From assembly GCA_024690865.1 (NCBI GenBank), contig JAILON010000027.1, positions 1-33,249 of the forward strand: a stretch of 33,249 nucleotides of DNA, given 5' to 3'. This stretch comes from Treponema sp. (GTDB lineage: Bacteria; Spirochaetota; Spirochaetia; Treponematales; Treponemataceae). The notes beneath the pieces were generated by a model, which was not told the origin of the DNA, made no database searches, and saw only the letters and a list, made by a program, of their open reading frames with translations. Positions 23,523-30,748 of the stretch are shown one piece after another. The first letter of the stretch is position 1, and every line of letters starts with the position of its first letter. The position numbers were made by a program, and so were the translations under genes.

Positions 23523-24884
23523 TCAGGCGTTCAACAGTTCCGTCACGGCATCCAGCAGGGACCGCCCTTCCGACAGCCGGACGCTTTTCTTGCAGCCTGC
23601 CCGCCTGCCGGACTCCTCATCCCGCCAGCTGTCGCCAATCATGAAGGAGGAAGACACGTCTATATGGAAGTCCGCCGCCGCCTGCAGGAGCATGCCCGGC
23701 TCAGGCTTGCGGCAGGAACAGGCCCGCTTGTATGCCGTCCGTTCGCCGGGAAAGCCTGCATCGGGGTGGTGGGGACAGAAGTATACCGCATCCAGGAAGG
23801 CCCCCTCCCTGCCCAGCAGGGTCTCCATCTTGTCGTGAATCTGACTCAGCCCCGCAAAGTCCAGTTCGCCCCTGGCTATCTGCGGCTGGTTCGTCACGAC
23901 GATGGCGAGGTAGCCGCTCTCGTTTATCCTGCGGACGGCCTCCGCCGCACCAGGCAGGAGCTCCATATCGTTTATGTCGGTAAGGAAACCCGAACTCCTG
24001 TTTATCGTGCCGTCCCTGTCCAGGAAGAAGGCCTTCTGGGGGCAGCCCAAATTTCTTGCACCGACAAGCCCGCCCCTTATGTCCGCCTCCACCTGGTGGA
24101 AGCGGTCGGGGGTCCCCATGTCCTTGACGTACTCGCTTGAGTCATACGCATAGATGCCGCCGCTTGCCACGGCGGGCTTGAGTATGTCGCGGTCCAAGTC
24201 CAGCTTGCCCCCCCGTTTCTCCGGGGGAAGCAGCGCAGCTGCCTGGGCAAGCAGGGCTGGCGAGACAATCTGTATTCCGGCATTGACCCGGTTGTGGCAC
24301 CAGAGACGGTCGTCCTCCTTGTTCAGCCAGCGGACGACCCGGTGGCTGTCGCAGGGTATTCCCCCCTCTTCCTGCGGCGGAAGGATTTCCGTCTCAATGA
24401 GTGCGGAATCATAGGGATGGCTGTTGGGATGTGTCATCAAGCTGGCCAACGCAGGACCGGTCGCGCAGCTCGTTGCCCCCTGCGCCACACCGCAGTGCAT
24501 CCCCCCCTCTGTCGCCCCCCGGGAGCGATGGAATGCAATAAAGCGGGAAAAGTCAATGTCGAATATCGTGTCCCCGTTTAAAAGCAGGAAGTCCTCGTCC
24601 AGTCCCGGAATCCTGTAGAGCGCACCGGCAGTCCCGAGGGGTTCGGTCTCCTCATAATAGTCAATCTTCACGCCAAAAGCCGCGCCGTCGGCAAAGTACT
24701 CGCGGATGAAATGCCCCAAGTGTCCAATAACGATCGTTATGTCGGTGATTTTATTCCGTGCGAGGCATTCGATTTCCCATTGCAGGATGGGCTTCCCGCA
24801 TATCCGTATCATCGGCTTGGGGACGTCGCCCACCATGCTGGCAATCCGCGTCCCCTTGCCACCCGCCATTATGACTGCTTTCAT
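23523..24884 (-). CDS. heptose-1-phosphate nucleotidyltransferase fused to HAD phosphatase (HddC-GmhB-like)
   Basis: The protein has 453 residues. Residues 1-265 form a sugar-phosphate nucleotidyltransferase (MAGGKGTRI 6-14, VPKPMI, LLNGDTIFDID, VNAGIQIV, DMGTPDRF). Residues 284-450 are a HAD-IIIA phosphatase (FFLDRDGTINR with D289/D291, VVTNQPQIARG, CSCRKPEPGML, IGDSWRD), as in GmhB. It would remove the C7 phosphate from heptose bisphosphate and activate heptose-1-phosphate. About 40 extra residues (about 133-175) lie inside the transferase. ATG 24884 overlaps the gmhA stop by 4 nt. The heptose kinase (HddA or HldE type) is not in the window. GDP versus ADP product is not certain. Confidence 0.87.
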   Translation of the reverse strand: MKAVIMAGGKGTRIASMVGDVPKPMIRICGKPILQWEIECLARNKITDITIVIGHLGHFIREYFADGAAFGVKIDYYEETEPLGTAGALYRIPGLDEDFLLLNGDTIFDIDFSRFIAFHRSRGATEGGMHCGVAQGATSCATGPALASLMTHPNSHPYDSALIETEILPPQEEGGIPCDSHRVVRWLNKEDDRLWCHNRVNAGIQIVSPALLAQAAALLPPEKRGGKLDLDRDILKPAVASGGIYAYDSSEYVKDMGTPDRFHQVEADIRGGLVGARNLGCPQKAFFLDRDGTINRSSGFLTDINDMELLPGAAEAVRRINESGYLAIVVTNQPQIARGELDFAGLSQIHDKMETLLGREGAFLDAVYFCPHHPDAGFPGERTAYKRACSCRKPEPGMLLQAAADFHIDVSSSFMIGDSWRDEESGRRAGCKKSVRLSEGRSLLDAVTELLNA

Positions 24885-25516
24885 TCTGGGAAAAAGCGCT
24901 CCTCTATCTGGAGGCAGAGCGCATGGTAGACGGGCAGGTGCAGCTCCTGAATCTTGAAAGTCTCCCGCTCGGGGACGATTATCGCGGCGTCGGCAAGCCT
25001 GGCCAGCCTGCCTCCGTCCCGCCCCGTAAGCGCGATCGTAGCAAGCCCCTTCGCCTTGGCAACGAGCATCGCGTACACGACATCCTTGGAATTGCCACTG
25101 GTGGAAATTCCCAAGAACACGTCCTCTTTCCTGCCCAGGCCCATCAGCTGCTGGGCAAAGACCACGTTCCCGTCCACATCGTTCAGGCTGGCAGTCAGCA
25201 GGGCGGTCTGGTTGCACAGGCTTATCGCGGGCAAGCTGCCTTCCAGTTTGTCCGCAAGGTACGTGCCGTCCTCGCTGTCTATCGCGGCCAGCGCGTCCAA
25301 GAAGTCCTTGTCCGGCCGCCGCCTCTTGACGAAGGCCTTCAGCAGTTCCCCCACGATGTGGTCGCTGTCCGCCGCACTGCCGCCATTGCCCGCCGTGAGC
25401 AGTTTGCCTCCGGCGGAAAAAGATTTCTCAAGCAGGGCGTATGAGCCACGGATGCCCTGCTCGCATGCGGCAAGGGCAGGATAGCGGGCTACAAGCTCCT
25501 GTATATGGTCCGTCAT
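24881..25516 (-). CDS. gmhA: sedoheptulose-7-phosphate isomerase (SIS domain)
   Basis: The protein has 211 residues and is a single SIS domain with GNGGSAADSDHIVGELLKAF, LGISTSGNSKDVVYA, IALTGRDGG and the late helix ELHLPVYHALCLQIE. The DSDH variant of the usual (A/D)xxHxxxEL helix keeps the His-x-x-x-Glu pair. It converts sedoheptulose 7-phosphate to D-glycero-D-manno-heptose 7-phosphate, the first step to heptose for surface glycans. Start and stop overlap both neighbours by 4 nt (ATGA), so three genes are translationally coupled. Confidence 0.92.
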   Translation of the reverse strand: MTDHIQELVARYPALAACEQGIRGSYALLEKSFSAGGKLLTAGNGGSAADSDHIVGELLKAFVKRRRPDKDFLDALAAIDSEDGTYLADKLEGSLPAISLCNQTALLTASLNDVDGNVVFAQQLMGLGRKEDVFLGISTSGNSKDVVYAMLVAKAKGLATIALTGRDGGRLARLADAAIIVPERETFKIQELHLPVYHALCLQIEERFFPE

Positions 25517-26880
25517 AGCGGCTGTCCTCCCAGCGTGACGGTATTTCCTTCCTCATCAAGCTCCAGCGGAGGCAGGCCCGTCTTTTCCAGCTGCTCCAGC
25601 TGGCTCTTGAGCGCCCAGGAAATCTTGTTCTGCTCCTCAAGCCGCTGCGCCAACACCTTGCTCAAGAAGATGCCGTAATGCGGATTGCGGCGGATAAGGA
25701 GGAGGAAGACCGCCTTGGGAACTTTGATAAGCCGGCACATGTTGCCCGTCGCTATAACCGTCGCCGTCCGCCTGTCGTCCAGAAGGAAGGCCATCTCGCC
25801 GATGAACATGTCCGCGGGTGTCAGTATTGCCGAAAGGCGGCCGTTCATGTAGACCGCATAGCGGCCCGAAACGATGAAGTAGAGGTCGTTGCTCAGGTCG
25901 TTCTGCCGGCAGACGATTTCCCTGTCCTTGTAGTGGATCGTGTCCAAATTCTGGATGAAACCAGGAATGGCATTCACCGAGTCCATGCTGTTCTTTATCG
26001 CAAAGGTGACGATGTTGCCCTTGTCGTTGTATTCAACCTTCTGGACGACTTCCTGGCTCAATTTGATTCCACGTCCATGCAGCTCATCGTCTTCGGCCCG
26101 GTGCTCCAGCATCTTCCGCCAGTCAAAGCCGTCGCCGTCGTCTTCAATCCGAAAGGCGGACGCCCCCTTTCGAATCTCGTAGAAGATGCGGACCTTCCGG
26201 TCCTTGTACTTCTCCATCCGGCTACGCTCGGCAATCAAGTCCATTATGTCGTTGCCGCCCATCAGCCACTTGGTCTTCTCCGCGAAGCTTATCTCCAGGT
26301 TGCCATGTTCCACAGCGTTGTTCAGGAACTCGGACAGGGCCAGCTTGAGTCCAGAACAGCTGTCGCGGGAAATGCGGTCGGTATTGTACAGGTAGCTGAC
26401 CAGCATGTTGGAATAGAAATGCAGGTTCATGGGGTCGTTGCCGGAAACGAAGCTGCCCTTCTCCTCGCCACCGATAATCTCCCGAAGGCCGCGCGTATAC
26501 AGGAACTGGTCGTTGGCGGCGAGGATCTTAAGCATCCGCTGGAAGTGGTCGCGGAACTCGCCGGCAGTCACCGTCGCGAGGATGTTCACGTCCTTCTTCT
26601 CTTCAAGCTCCCTCGCCTTGCTCCTGCTCTTGCAGATGACGATGATGCCTCCGGAATGGAGCCAGTTGTCTTCGCATACCGCATCCAGGACGGACTGGCA
26701 GTCCAGCGTCTCATCGGCAAAGTCCAGAACTTTTATTTCAGGAAGCTCGTAATTTATATAGGCAATCGCACTCTCGCTGTCATTGAATATGTCAGCGGAG
26801 AAATCCTGCAAATCCCTCACCCCCTCCATGACGGACTGCTCTATCACAGAATTTTTCGTTACAGCAACGATTTTCTTCAT
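25513..26880 (-). CDS. receiver-like / RsbW-type ATPase / cyclic-nucleotide-binding regulator
   Basis: The protein has 455 residues. Residues 1-120 look like a receiver fold but lack a clear acidic pair and conserved Lys. Residues 150-300 are a HATPase of the anti-sigma (RsbW) type with ALSEFLNNAVEHGN (181-194), EDDGDGFD and GRGIKL (269-274), and no phosphoacceptor His. Residues 310-425 are a cyclic-nucleotide-binding fold with the phosphate cassette FIGEMAFLLDDRRTATV (359-375). GAGGAG 8 nt before ATG 26880 supports the start. Its stop overlaps the gmhA start. It is probably a cytoplasmic switch whose partner is unknown; coupling to the heptose genes suggests envelope control. Confidence 0.83.
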   Translation of the reverse strand: MKKIVAVTKNSVIEQSVMEGVRDLQDFSADIFNDSESAIAYINYELPEIKVLDFADETLDCQSVLDAVCEDNWLHSGGIIVICKSRSKARELEEKKDVNILATVTAGEFRDHFQRMLKILAANDQFLYTRGLREIIGGEEKGSFVSGNDPMNLHFYSNMLVSYLYNTDRISRDSCSGLKLALSEFLNNAVEHGNLEISFAEKTKWLMGGNDIMDLIAERSRMEKYKDRKVRIFYEIRKGASAFRIEDDGDGFDWRKMLEHRAEDDELHGRGIKLSQEVVQKVEYNDKGNIVTFAIKNSMDSVNAIPGFIQNLDTIHYKDREIVCRQNDLSNDLYFIVSGRYAVYMNGRLSAILTPADMFIGEMAFLLDDRRTATVIATGNMCRLIKVPKAVFLLLIRRNPHYGIFLSKVLAQRLEEQNKISWALKSQLEQLEKTGLPPLELDEEGNTVTLGGQPL

Positions 26881-26950
26881 TTCTAAATCTCCTCGTTCGG
26901 ATTATGCCTCTCTTGACTACTGTAAAGTAAAATCACCGATATTGCAATAG

Positions 26951-26981
26951 TAAAAAACGGACCTTTCGAGGTCCGCTTTTC
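26951..26981 (-). terminator. bidirectional rho-independent terminator
   Basis: CGGACCT-TTCG-AGGTCCG (26958-26975) is flanked by A6 on the left and T4 on the right. It ends the leftward ompA-yqaE transcript before the next leftward gene. Confidence 0.85.
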
Positions 26982-26999
26982 TTGAGACAATTATTCGTA

Positions 27000-27155
27000 C
27001 TACTGCTTGTCGCTGTTGAAGCAAATCGCGGCGATGACGCCGGGAATCCAACCGATGCAGGTCAGGACGAAGGTCAGCAGCACCGCCCCGCACCCCCTGT
27101 CCAAGACTGCGAGCGGAGGAAAAATGATGCAGAGTATTGCCCTTCCACAGCCCAT
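27000..27155 (-). CDS. YqaE/Pmp3-family small membrane protein
   Basis: This 51-residue protein is too short for a usual ORF cut-off. Family pattern: MGCGRAILCIIFPPLAVLDRG, CGAVLLTFVLTCIGWIPGVIAA, then a short charged tail. Two hydrophobic helices are joined by the conserved Pro-Pro-Leu-Ala-Val segment and Gly-Trp-Ile-Pro-Gly. YqaE/Pmp3 proteins help keep membrane potential under salt or low-temperature stress in yeast and plants; in bacteria the role is unsettled. Its ATG lies 6 nt after the OmpA-family stop, with AGGAG directly before it, so it is the second gene of that operon. Confidence 0.88.
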   Translation of the reverse strand: MGCGRAILCIIFPPLAVLDRGCGAVLLTFVLTCIGWIPGVIAAICFNSDKQ

Positions 27156-27161
27156 CTCCTG

Positions 27162-28598
27162 CTACCTCTTCTGAACATACGAGTCGGCAGGCATGATTGT
27201 AATTTCAACGCGACGGTTGGCGGCACGGCCCTCTGACGTAGCGTTGTCGGCAATGGGCTTGGTTCCGCCGTAGCCCCGTGCGCTTATCAGGCCCTTGTCG
27301 ATTCCTATTGCCGTCAGCACGTCCACAATCGTATTGGCGCGGTCTATACTCAGCTGGAGCTGGCCCGCGGGCTTGTTCACGTCCGCCGTATGGCCCTCCA
27401 CCTTTATCGAATAGTTTCCGCTGGCAACAACTTCCTTTATCTGCGCCGCTATCATGCCCACGCGCTCCTTGTCGGCGGGAAGCAGCTCGGCGGAATCCGC
27501 AATGAAGTTCAAGTCCTGCACGGTAATCTGGATGCCGCCCGGCCCGTCCTTTACGACCGTATTGGGAACCTTGTCCTCAAAGACATAGCGCAGCTTCTGC
27601 AGCTCCACATAGTAGGAGGTGCTCTTGTCCGGCGCGCTGACCCTATGGGTAATCTGTTCCTTGCCCAGGAGGATTACGATCTTCCCCTCCTGGAGGAGCT
27701 TGAGGTTTGCCGGAACGGTTGCGATGCGCAGGTAGTCTTCACTGGAAATGACGGGGTCGCAGCGGTACACGCCAAAGACCTGCTCCGCCGTAATCCAGAG
27801 GGGATCGTCGCCGACCCTCTTTTCAAAGTCCCTGTCGTGTATGTCGGTGCAGTAGGCATTGATCCCCTGCTTGGAAGCTATCTTGGGATCCACCATGTTG
27901 CGCTCGTAGACCAGGGTCATGTTGGAATCGTACACCTTTGGGAAAAGGCAGGGGTCCACCAGGCTCTCCACAAACTCGCCGTGGACGGGCAGCTTGCCCC
28001 TCGCGTCAATGACGATTCCCGTGTAGGCGCGGCTGGCGATGCGGGCAATGGGCTTCTGCTGGGTATAGGGACTCCTGTGCTTGACGAAAAGGGAGCCGAT
28101 GTCCTCAAGCCGTATCGTATGCTCCGTCAGGAGCCTGTCCCCCCCGTTCTTAAAATAGGCGGGCGTTTCCTTCGCGTTGTCTATGATGCGGGTCAGCTCC
28201 TCCAACGTCAGCGAACCGTCCAGCACCATGTCGCTCAGCGTCCGCGTGTCGTCCACGTAGATAGACAGGAGAGGGTCCTTTATAAGGACAGGAAGCTCCA
28301 TCTTTATCTTGTTCACGGCGGCGTTCTTCCCGCTGGGCATGGGAATGCCGGCCTTCACTATATCCATGGAAACATTGGAGGAAAAAGTACCCCGACTCCA
28401 GTCAATCTTGCTGGAAGAAAAAAGCACGGCTTCCGCCTCATCCACATCCGCACTGTTCTTTGCGTCCTGCCGAGCCTGCTCTTCATCGACCTTGCTATAG
28501 TAGAGCATGTCGCGGCCAGAGCTTTGCGCCGAAATCCATCCGGCAGGCAGAATCATGGCAGAGAGAGCCATCGCTGAAAGGAGTTTTCTTTTGTTCAT
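27162..28598 (-). CDS. OmpA-family outer-membrane/periplasmic protein
   Basis: The protein has 478 residues. A signal peptide (1-25, ending GWISAQS) is followed by a long region (about 30-345) with no recognised domain. The C-terminal OmpA-like peptidoglycan-binding domain (about 355-470) has INFIADSAELLPADKERV-like start, IKVEGHTADV, LSIDRANTIVDVL and the signature SEGRAANRRVEI. It probably links the outer envelope to peptidoglycan. GAGGG precedes the ATG at normal spacing. It is divergent from the GH5 gene across a 200-bp GC-rich spacer. Confidence 0.9.
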   Translation of the reverse strand: MNKRKLLSAMALSAMILPAGWISAQSSGRDMLYYSKVDEEQARQDAKNSADVDEAEAVLFSSSKIDWSRGTFSSNVSMDIVKAGIPMPSGKNAAVNKIKMELPVLIKDPLLSIYVDDTRTLSDMVLDGSLTLEELTRIIDNAKETPAYFKNGGDRLLTEHTIRLEDIGSLFVKHRSPYTQQKPIARIASRAYTGIVIDARGKLPVHGEFVESLVDPCLFPKVYDSNMTLVYERNMVDPKIASKQGINAYCTDIHDRDFEKRVGDDPLWITAEQVFGVYRCDPVISSEDYLRIATVPANLKLLQEGKIVILLGKEQITHRVSAPDKSTSYYVELQKLRYVFEDKVPNTVVKDGPGGIQITVQDLNFIADSAELLPADKERVGMIAAQIKEVVASGNYSIKVEGHTADVNKPAGQLQLSIDRANTIVDVLTAIGIDKGLISARGYGGTKPIADNATSEGRAANRRVEITIMPADSYVQKR

Positions 28599-28802
28599 TT
28601 AAAATCCCTCGCCTTATTATCGGAATCCACTTGTAAAAGGTTGAATTCTGATGATAAGTTACGGAAACCGAACAGATATTGCGGTTCCCGGCATGATTTG
28701 GCGGGCGCCCCCTGCAACGAATCACGCCGGCAACAGTCCGCCTCGCAGGGCGGCGGCAGCCCCCTCCTGTAACTAAGCATGGCGACGGGCTGTTTTCTCG
28801 AT

Positions 28803-30239
28803 ATGAAAAGATTTGTTTTCGCAGCCCTGCTGCTTGCCTTTTTCATTCCCTTCCTGAGCGCCGAAAGCTCCGTGAAGCTTTTGAACCGGACCGTCAGCCT
28901 GTCCTGGTCGGACAACGTGACGGTGGACTCCGCGGCATTCTCCGACGTACAGGCAGGAGATACCATAGAGATAAAATACAAGAGCGTAAAGGCCGACTAC
29001 CACAAGTTCAAAGTCTACGGAGTCGGATCTTCCGGCTGGCAGCCCCTCGGCTACGGCGGCGTCAGCGGGGCAACCTTTATGAACGGCGACCTGGAGACGG
29101 AAAAGAACTCCGGCACCGTCCTGATAACGCTGACCGGGGACGACGCGGCAAACCTCAAGAAGGGCGGCTTGATAATGCACGGCTACGGGCTCAAGGTGTC
29201 CGCCATGACGCTGGCACTGGCCAGCGCCGGCACCCTGACAGTCCCCGCATCCCAACGTCCCCCCAAGCCCAACACGGAGCCGAGGTCCATTTCCGACGGC
29301 AAGACGTCGGCGGGACCCGTGGGCGGCCCCTTTGCCGAACACGGAAAGCTCCACGTGGACGGAGCATCCCTCTACGACAGCCACAACAGCAAGTACCAGC
29401 TCTACGGCATGTCCACCCACGGTCTTGCCTGGTTCGGAGACTACGTGAACAAGGACGGCTTCAAGACCCTGCGCGACGACTGGAACAGCAACTGCATCCG
29501 CCTTGCACTCTATCCCGGCGAGTACAACGGCTACTGCAACGGAGGCAACCAGGAGCAGCTCAAGAAGCTCGTCTGCGACGGCATAGACTACGCCAGCTCG
29601 TTGGGAATGTACGTCATCGTGGACTGGCACGTCCTGAGCGCCAACCCGACCCAGTACAAGGAGGCGGCAAAGGCATTCTTCACCGACATCACCAAGAAAT
29701 ACGGATCCTACGGCAACGTCCTCTACGAAATCTGCAACGAGCCGACGGGATCCGACTGGGACAGGGTGCTCAAGCCCTACGCCGAAGAGCTCATTCCGGT
29801 CATCCGGCAGAACGCACCGGATGCAATCGTCATAGTCGGCACCAACACCTGGTCGCAGGAAGTGGACAAGGCGGCCAAAAATCCAATCACCGCCTACAGG
29901 AACGTCATGTACACCCTGCACTTCTATGCAGACACCCATACCCAGTGGATGCGCGACCGACTGGAATCCGCCGTCAAGGCAGGCCTTCCCGTGTTCGTGA
30001 CGGAATTCGGCACCTGCGACGCATCCGGCAACGGGGGCTTCAATGCGGACGAGAGCCGGGCCTGGTTTGACCTGATGAACAAGTACAGCATAAGCTGCTG
30101 CAACTGGAGCCTGTGCAACAAGGACGAGACCGCGAGCGTGATAAAAAGCTCCTGCAAGAAGCTTTCCGGCTGGAGCGAGGGCGAGCTCACCGAATCCGGC
30201 AGGCTCGTCAGGCAGTATTTCCGCAGCTTGAAGAAATAG
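28803..30239 (+). CDS. secreted glycoside hydrolase family 5 enzyme (endoglucanase-like)
   Basis: The protein has 478 residues. A signal peptide (MKRFVFAALLLAFFIPFLSA) is followed by a beta-sandwich-like region (21-145) that could be a carbohydrate-binding domain, a Pro/Asn linker (150-175) and a GH5 catalytic domain (180-475). The acid/base Glu313 is in YEICNEP and the nucleophile Glu401 in VFVTEFGT. Other family marks are YGMSTHGLAWFG, VIVDWHVL and TLHFYA. It probably cleaves beta-1,4-glucan (cellulose-like) outside the cytoplasm. The start at 28803 fits the signal peptide; ATG 28779 is an alternative. No strong ribosome-binding site or promoter is seen. Confidence 0.92.
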   Translation: MKRFVFAALLLAFFIPFLSAESSVKLLNRTVSLSWSDNVTVDSAAFSDVQAGDTIEIKYKSVKADYHKFKVYGVGSSGWQPLGYGGVSGATFMNGDLETEKNSGTVLITLTGDDAANLKKGGLIMHGYGLKVSAMTLALASAGTLTVPASQRPPKPNTEPRSISDGKTSAGPVGGPFAEHGKLHVDGASLYDSHNSKYQLYGMSTHGLAWFGDYVNKDGFKTLRDDWNSNCIRLALYPGEYNGYCNGGNQEQLKKLVCDGIDYASSLGMYVIVDWHVLSANPTQYKEAAKAFFTDITKKYGSYGNVLYEICNEPTGSDWDRVLKPYAEELIPVIRQNAPDAIVIVGTNTWSQEVDKAAKNPITAYRNVMYTLHFYADTHTQWMRDRLESAVKAGLPVFVTEFGTCDASGNGGFNADESRAWFDLMNKYSISCCNWSLCNKDETASVIKSSCKKLSGWSEGELTESGRLVRQYFRSLKK

Positions 30240-30256
30240 CGGCGGTCCGGTAAGAT
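30228..30256 (+). promoter_or_regulatory. possible promoter of rnhA
   Basis: TTGAAG (30228-30233), a 17-nt spacer and TAAGAT (30251-30256). The -10 is 15 nt before ATG 30272 and 9 nt before the alternative TTG 30266. It overlaps the GH5 stop codon. Weak but well spaced. Confidence 0.4.
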
Positions 30257-30271
30257 TTAGGACGATTGATT

Positions 30272-30730
30272 ATGGAAGAAGACAACTACTTAGTGGCATA
30301 CACCGACGGCGGCTGCCACGGCAATCCCGGCCCGGGCGGCTGGGGCGCGGTGATAATCGACGGCAACGACGTACGGGAGCTTTCCGGCGGCGAGAAGATG
30401 ACGACGAACAACCGCATGGAGCTGACCGCCGCCATCAGCGTCCTGACTGCAATTTCCGGGAACGGGCAGTGGGCGGGCAAGACCGTCCGCGTGTTCATCG
30501 ACAGCCAGTACGTCAAGAACGGCATAACCAGCTGGATTGCAAACTGGAAGCGCAACGGATGGCGGACGGCGGCCAAGAAGCCCGTGCTCAACCGCGACCT
30601 CTGGGAACGCCTGGATGCCCTGGTTTCCACCCTGTCCGTGCAGTGGGTCTGGGTCAAGGGCCACGCCGGGGTCAAATACAATGAGATCTGCGACCAGCTC
30701 TGCCAGAAGGAAATTGCAAAATTCGAATAA
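30272..30730 (+). CDS. rnhA: ribonuclease HI
   Basis: The protein has 152 residues. It cleaves the RNA strand of RNA-DNA hybrids during replication and repair. The four acidic active-site residues are seen: Asp in AYTDGGCHGNPGPGGWG, Glu in NRMELTAAI, Asp in FIDSQYVKNG and Asp in CDQLCQ, with the flap His in VKGHAG. Start: ATG 30272 preceded by AGGA; TTG 30266 would add two residues. Length is normal for the family. It lies 32 nt after the GH5 stop and 18 nt before the GH3 gene, on the same strand. Confidence 0.95.
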   Translation: MEEDNYLVAYTDGGCHGNPGPGGWGAVIIDGNDVRELSGGEKMTTNNRMELTAAISVLTAISGNGQWAGKTVRVFIDSQYVKNGITSWIANWKRNGWRTAAKKPVLNRDLWERLDALVSTLSVQWVWVKGHAGVKYNEICDQLCQKEIAKFE

Positions 30731-30742
30731 TCATGCTACCAT
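30714..30742 (+). promoter_or_regulatory. promoter of the GH3 gene inside the rnhA end
   Basis: TTGCAA (30714-30719), a 17-nt spacer and TACCAT (30737-30742), then 6 nt to ATG 30749. The -35 lies in the last codons of rnhA. No Shine-Dalgarno lies between -10 and ATG. Confidence 0.5.
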
Positions 30743-30748
30743 AGGGAA

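Noticed and set aside
28602..28778. Divergent promoter pair between the OmpA-family and GH5 genes
   Set aside because: No well-spaced -35/-10 pair could be fixed on either strand; a TAATAA near 28610 and a TAACTA near 28770 are too weak.
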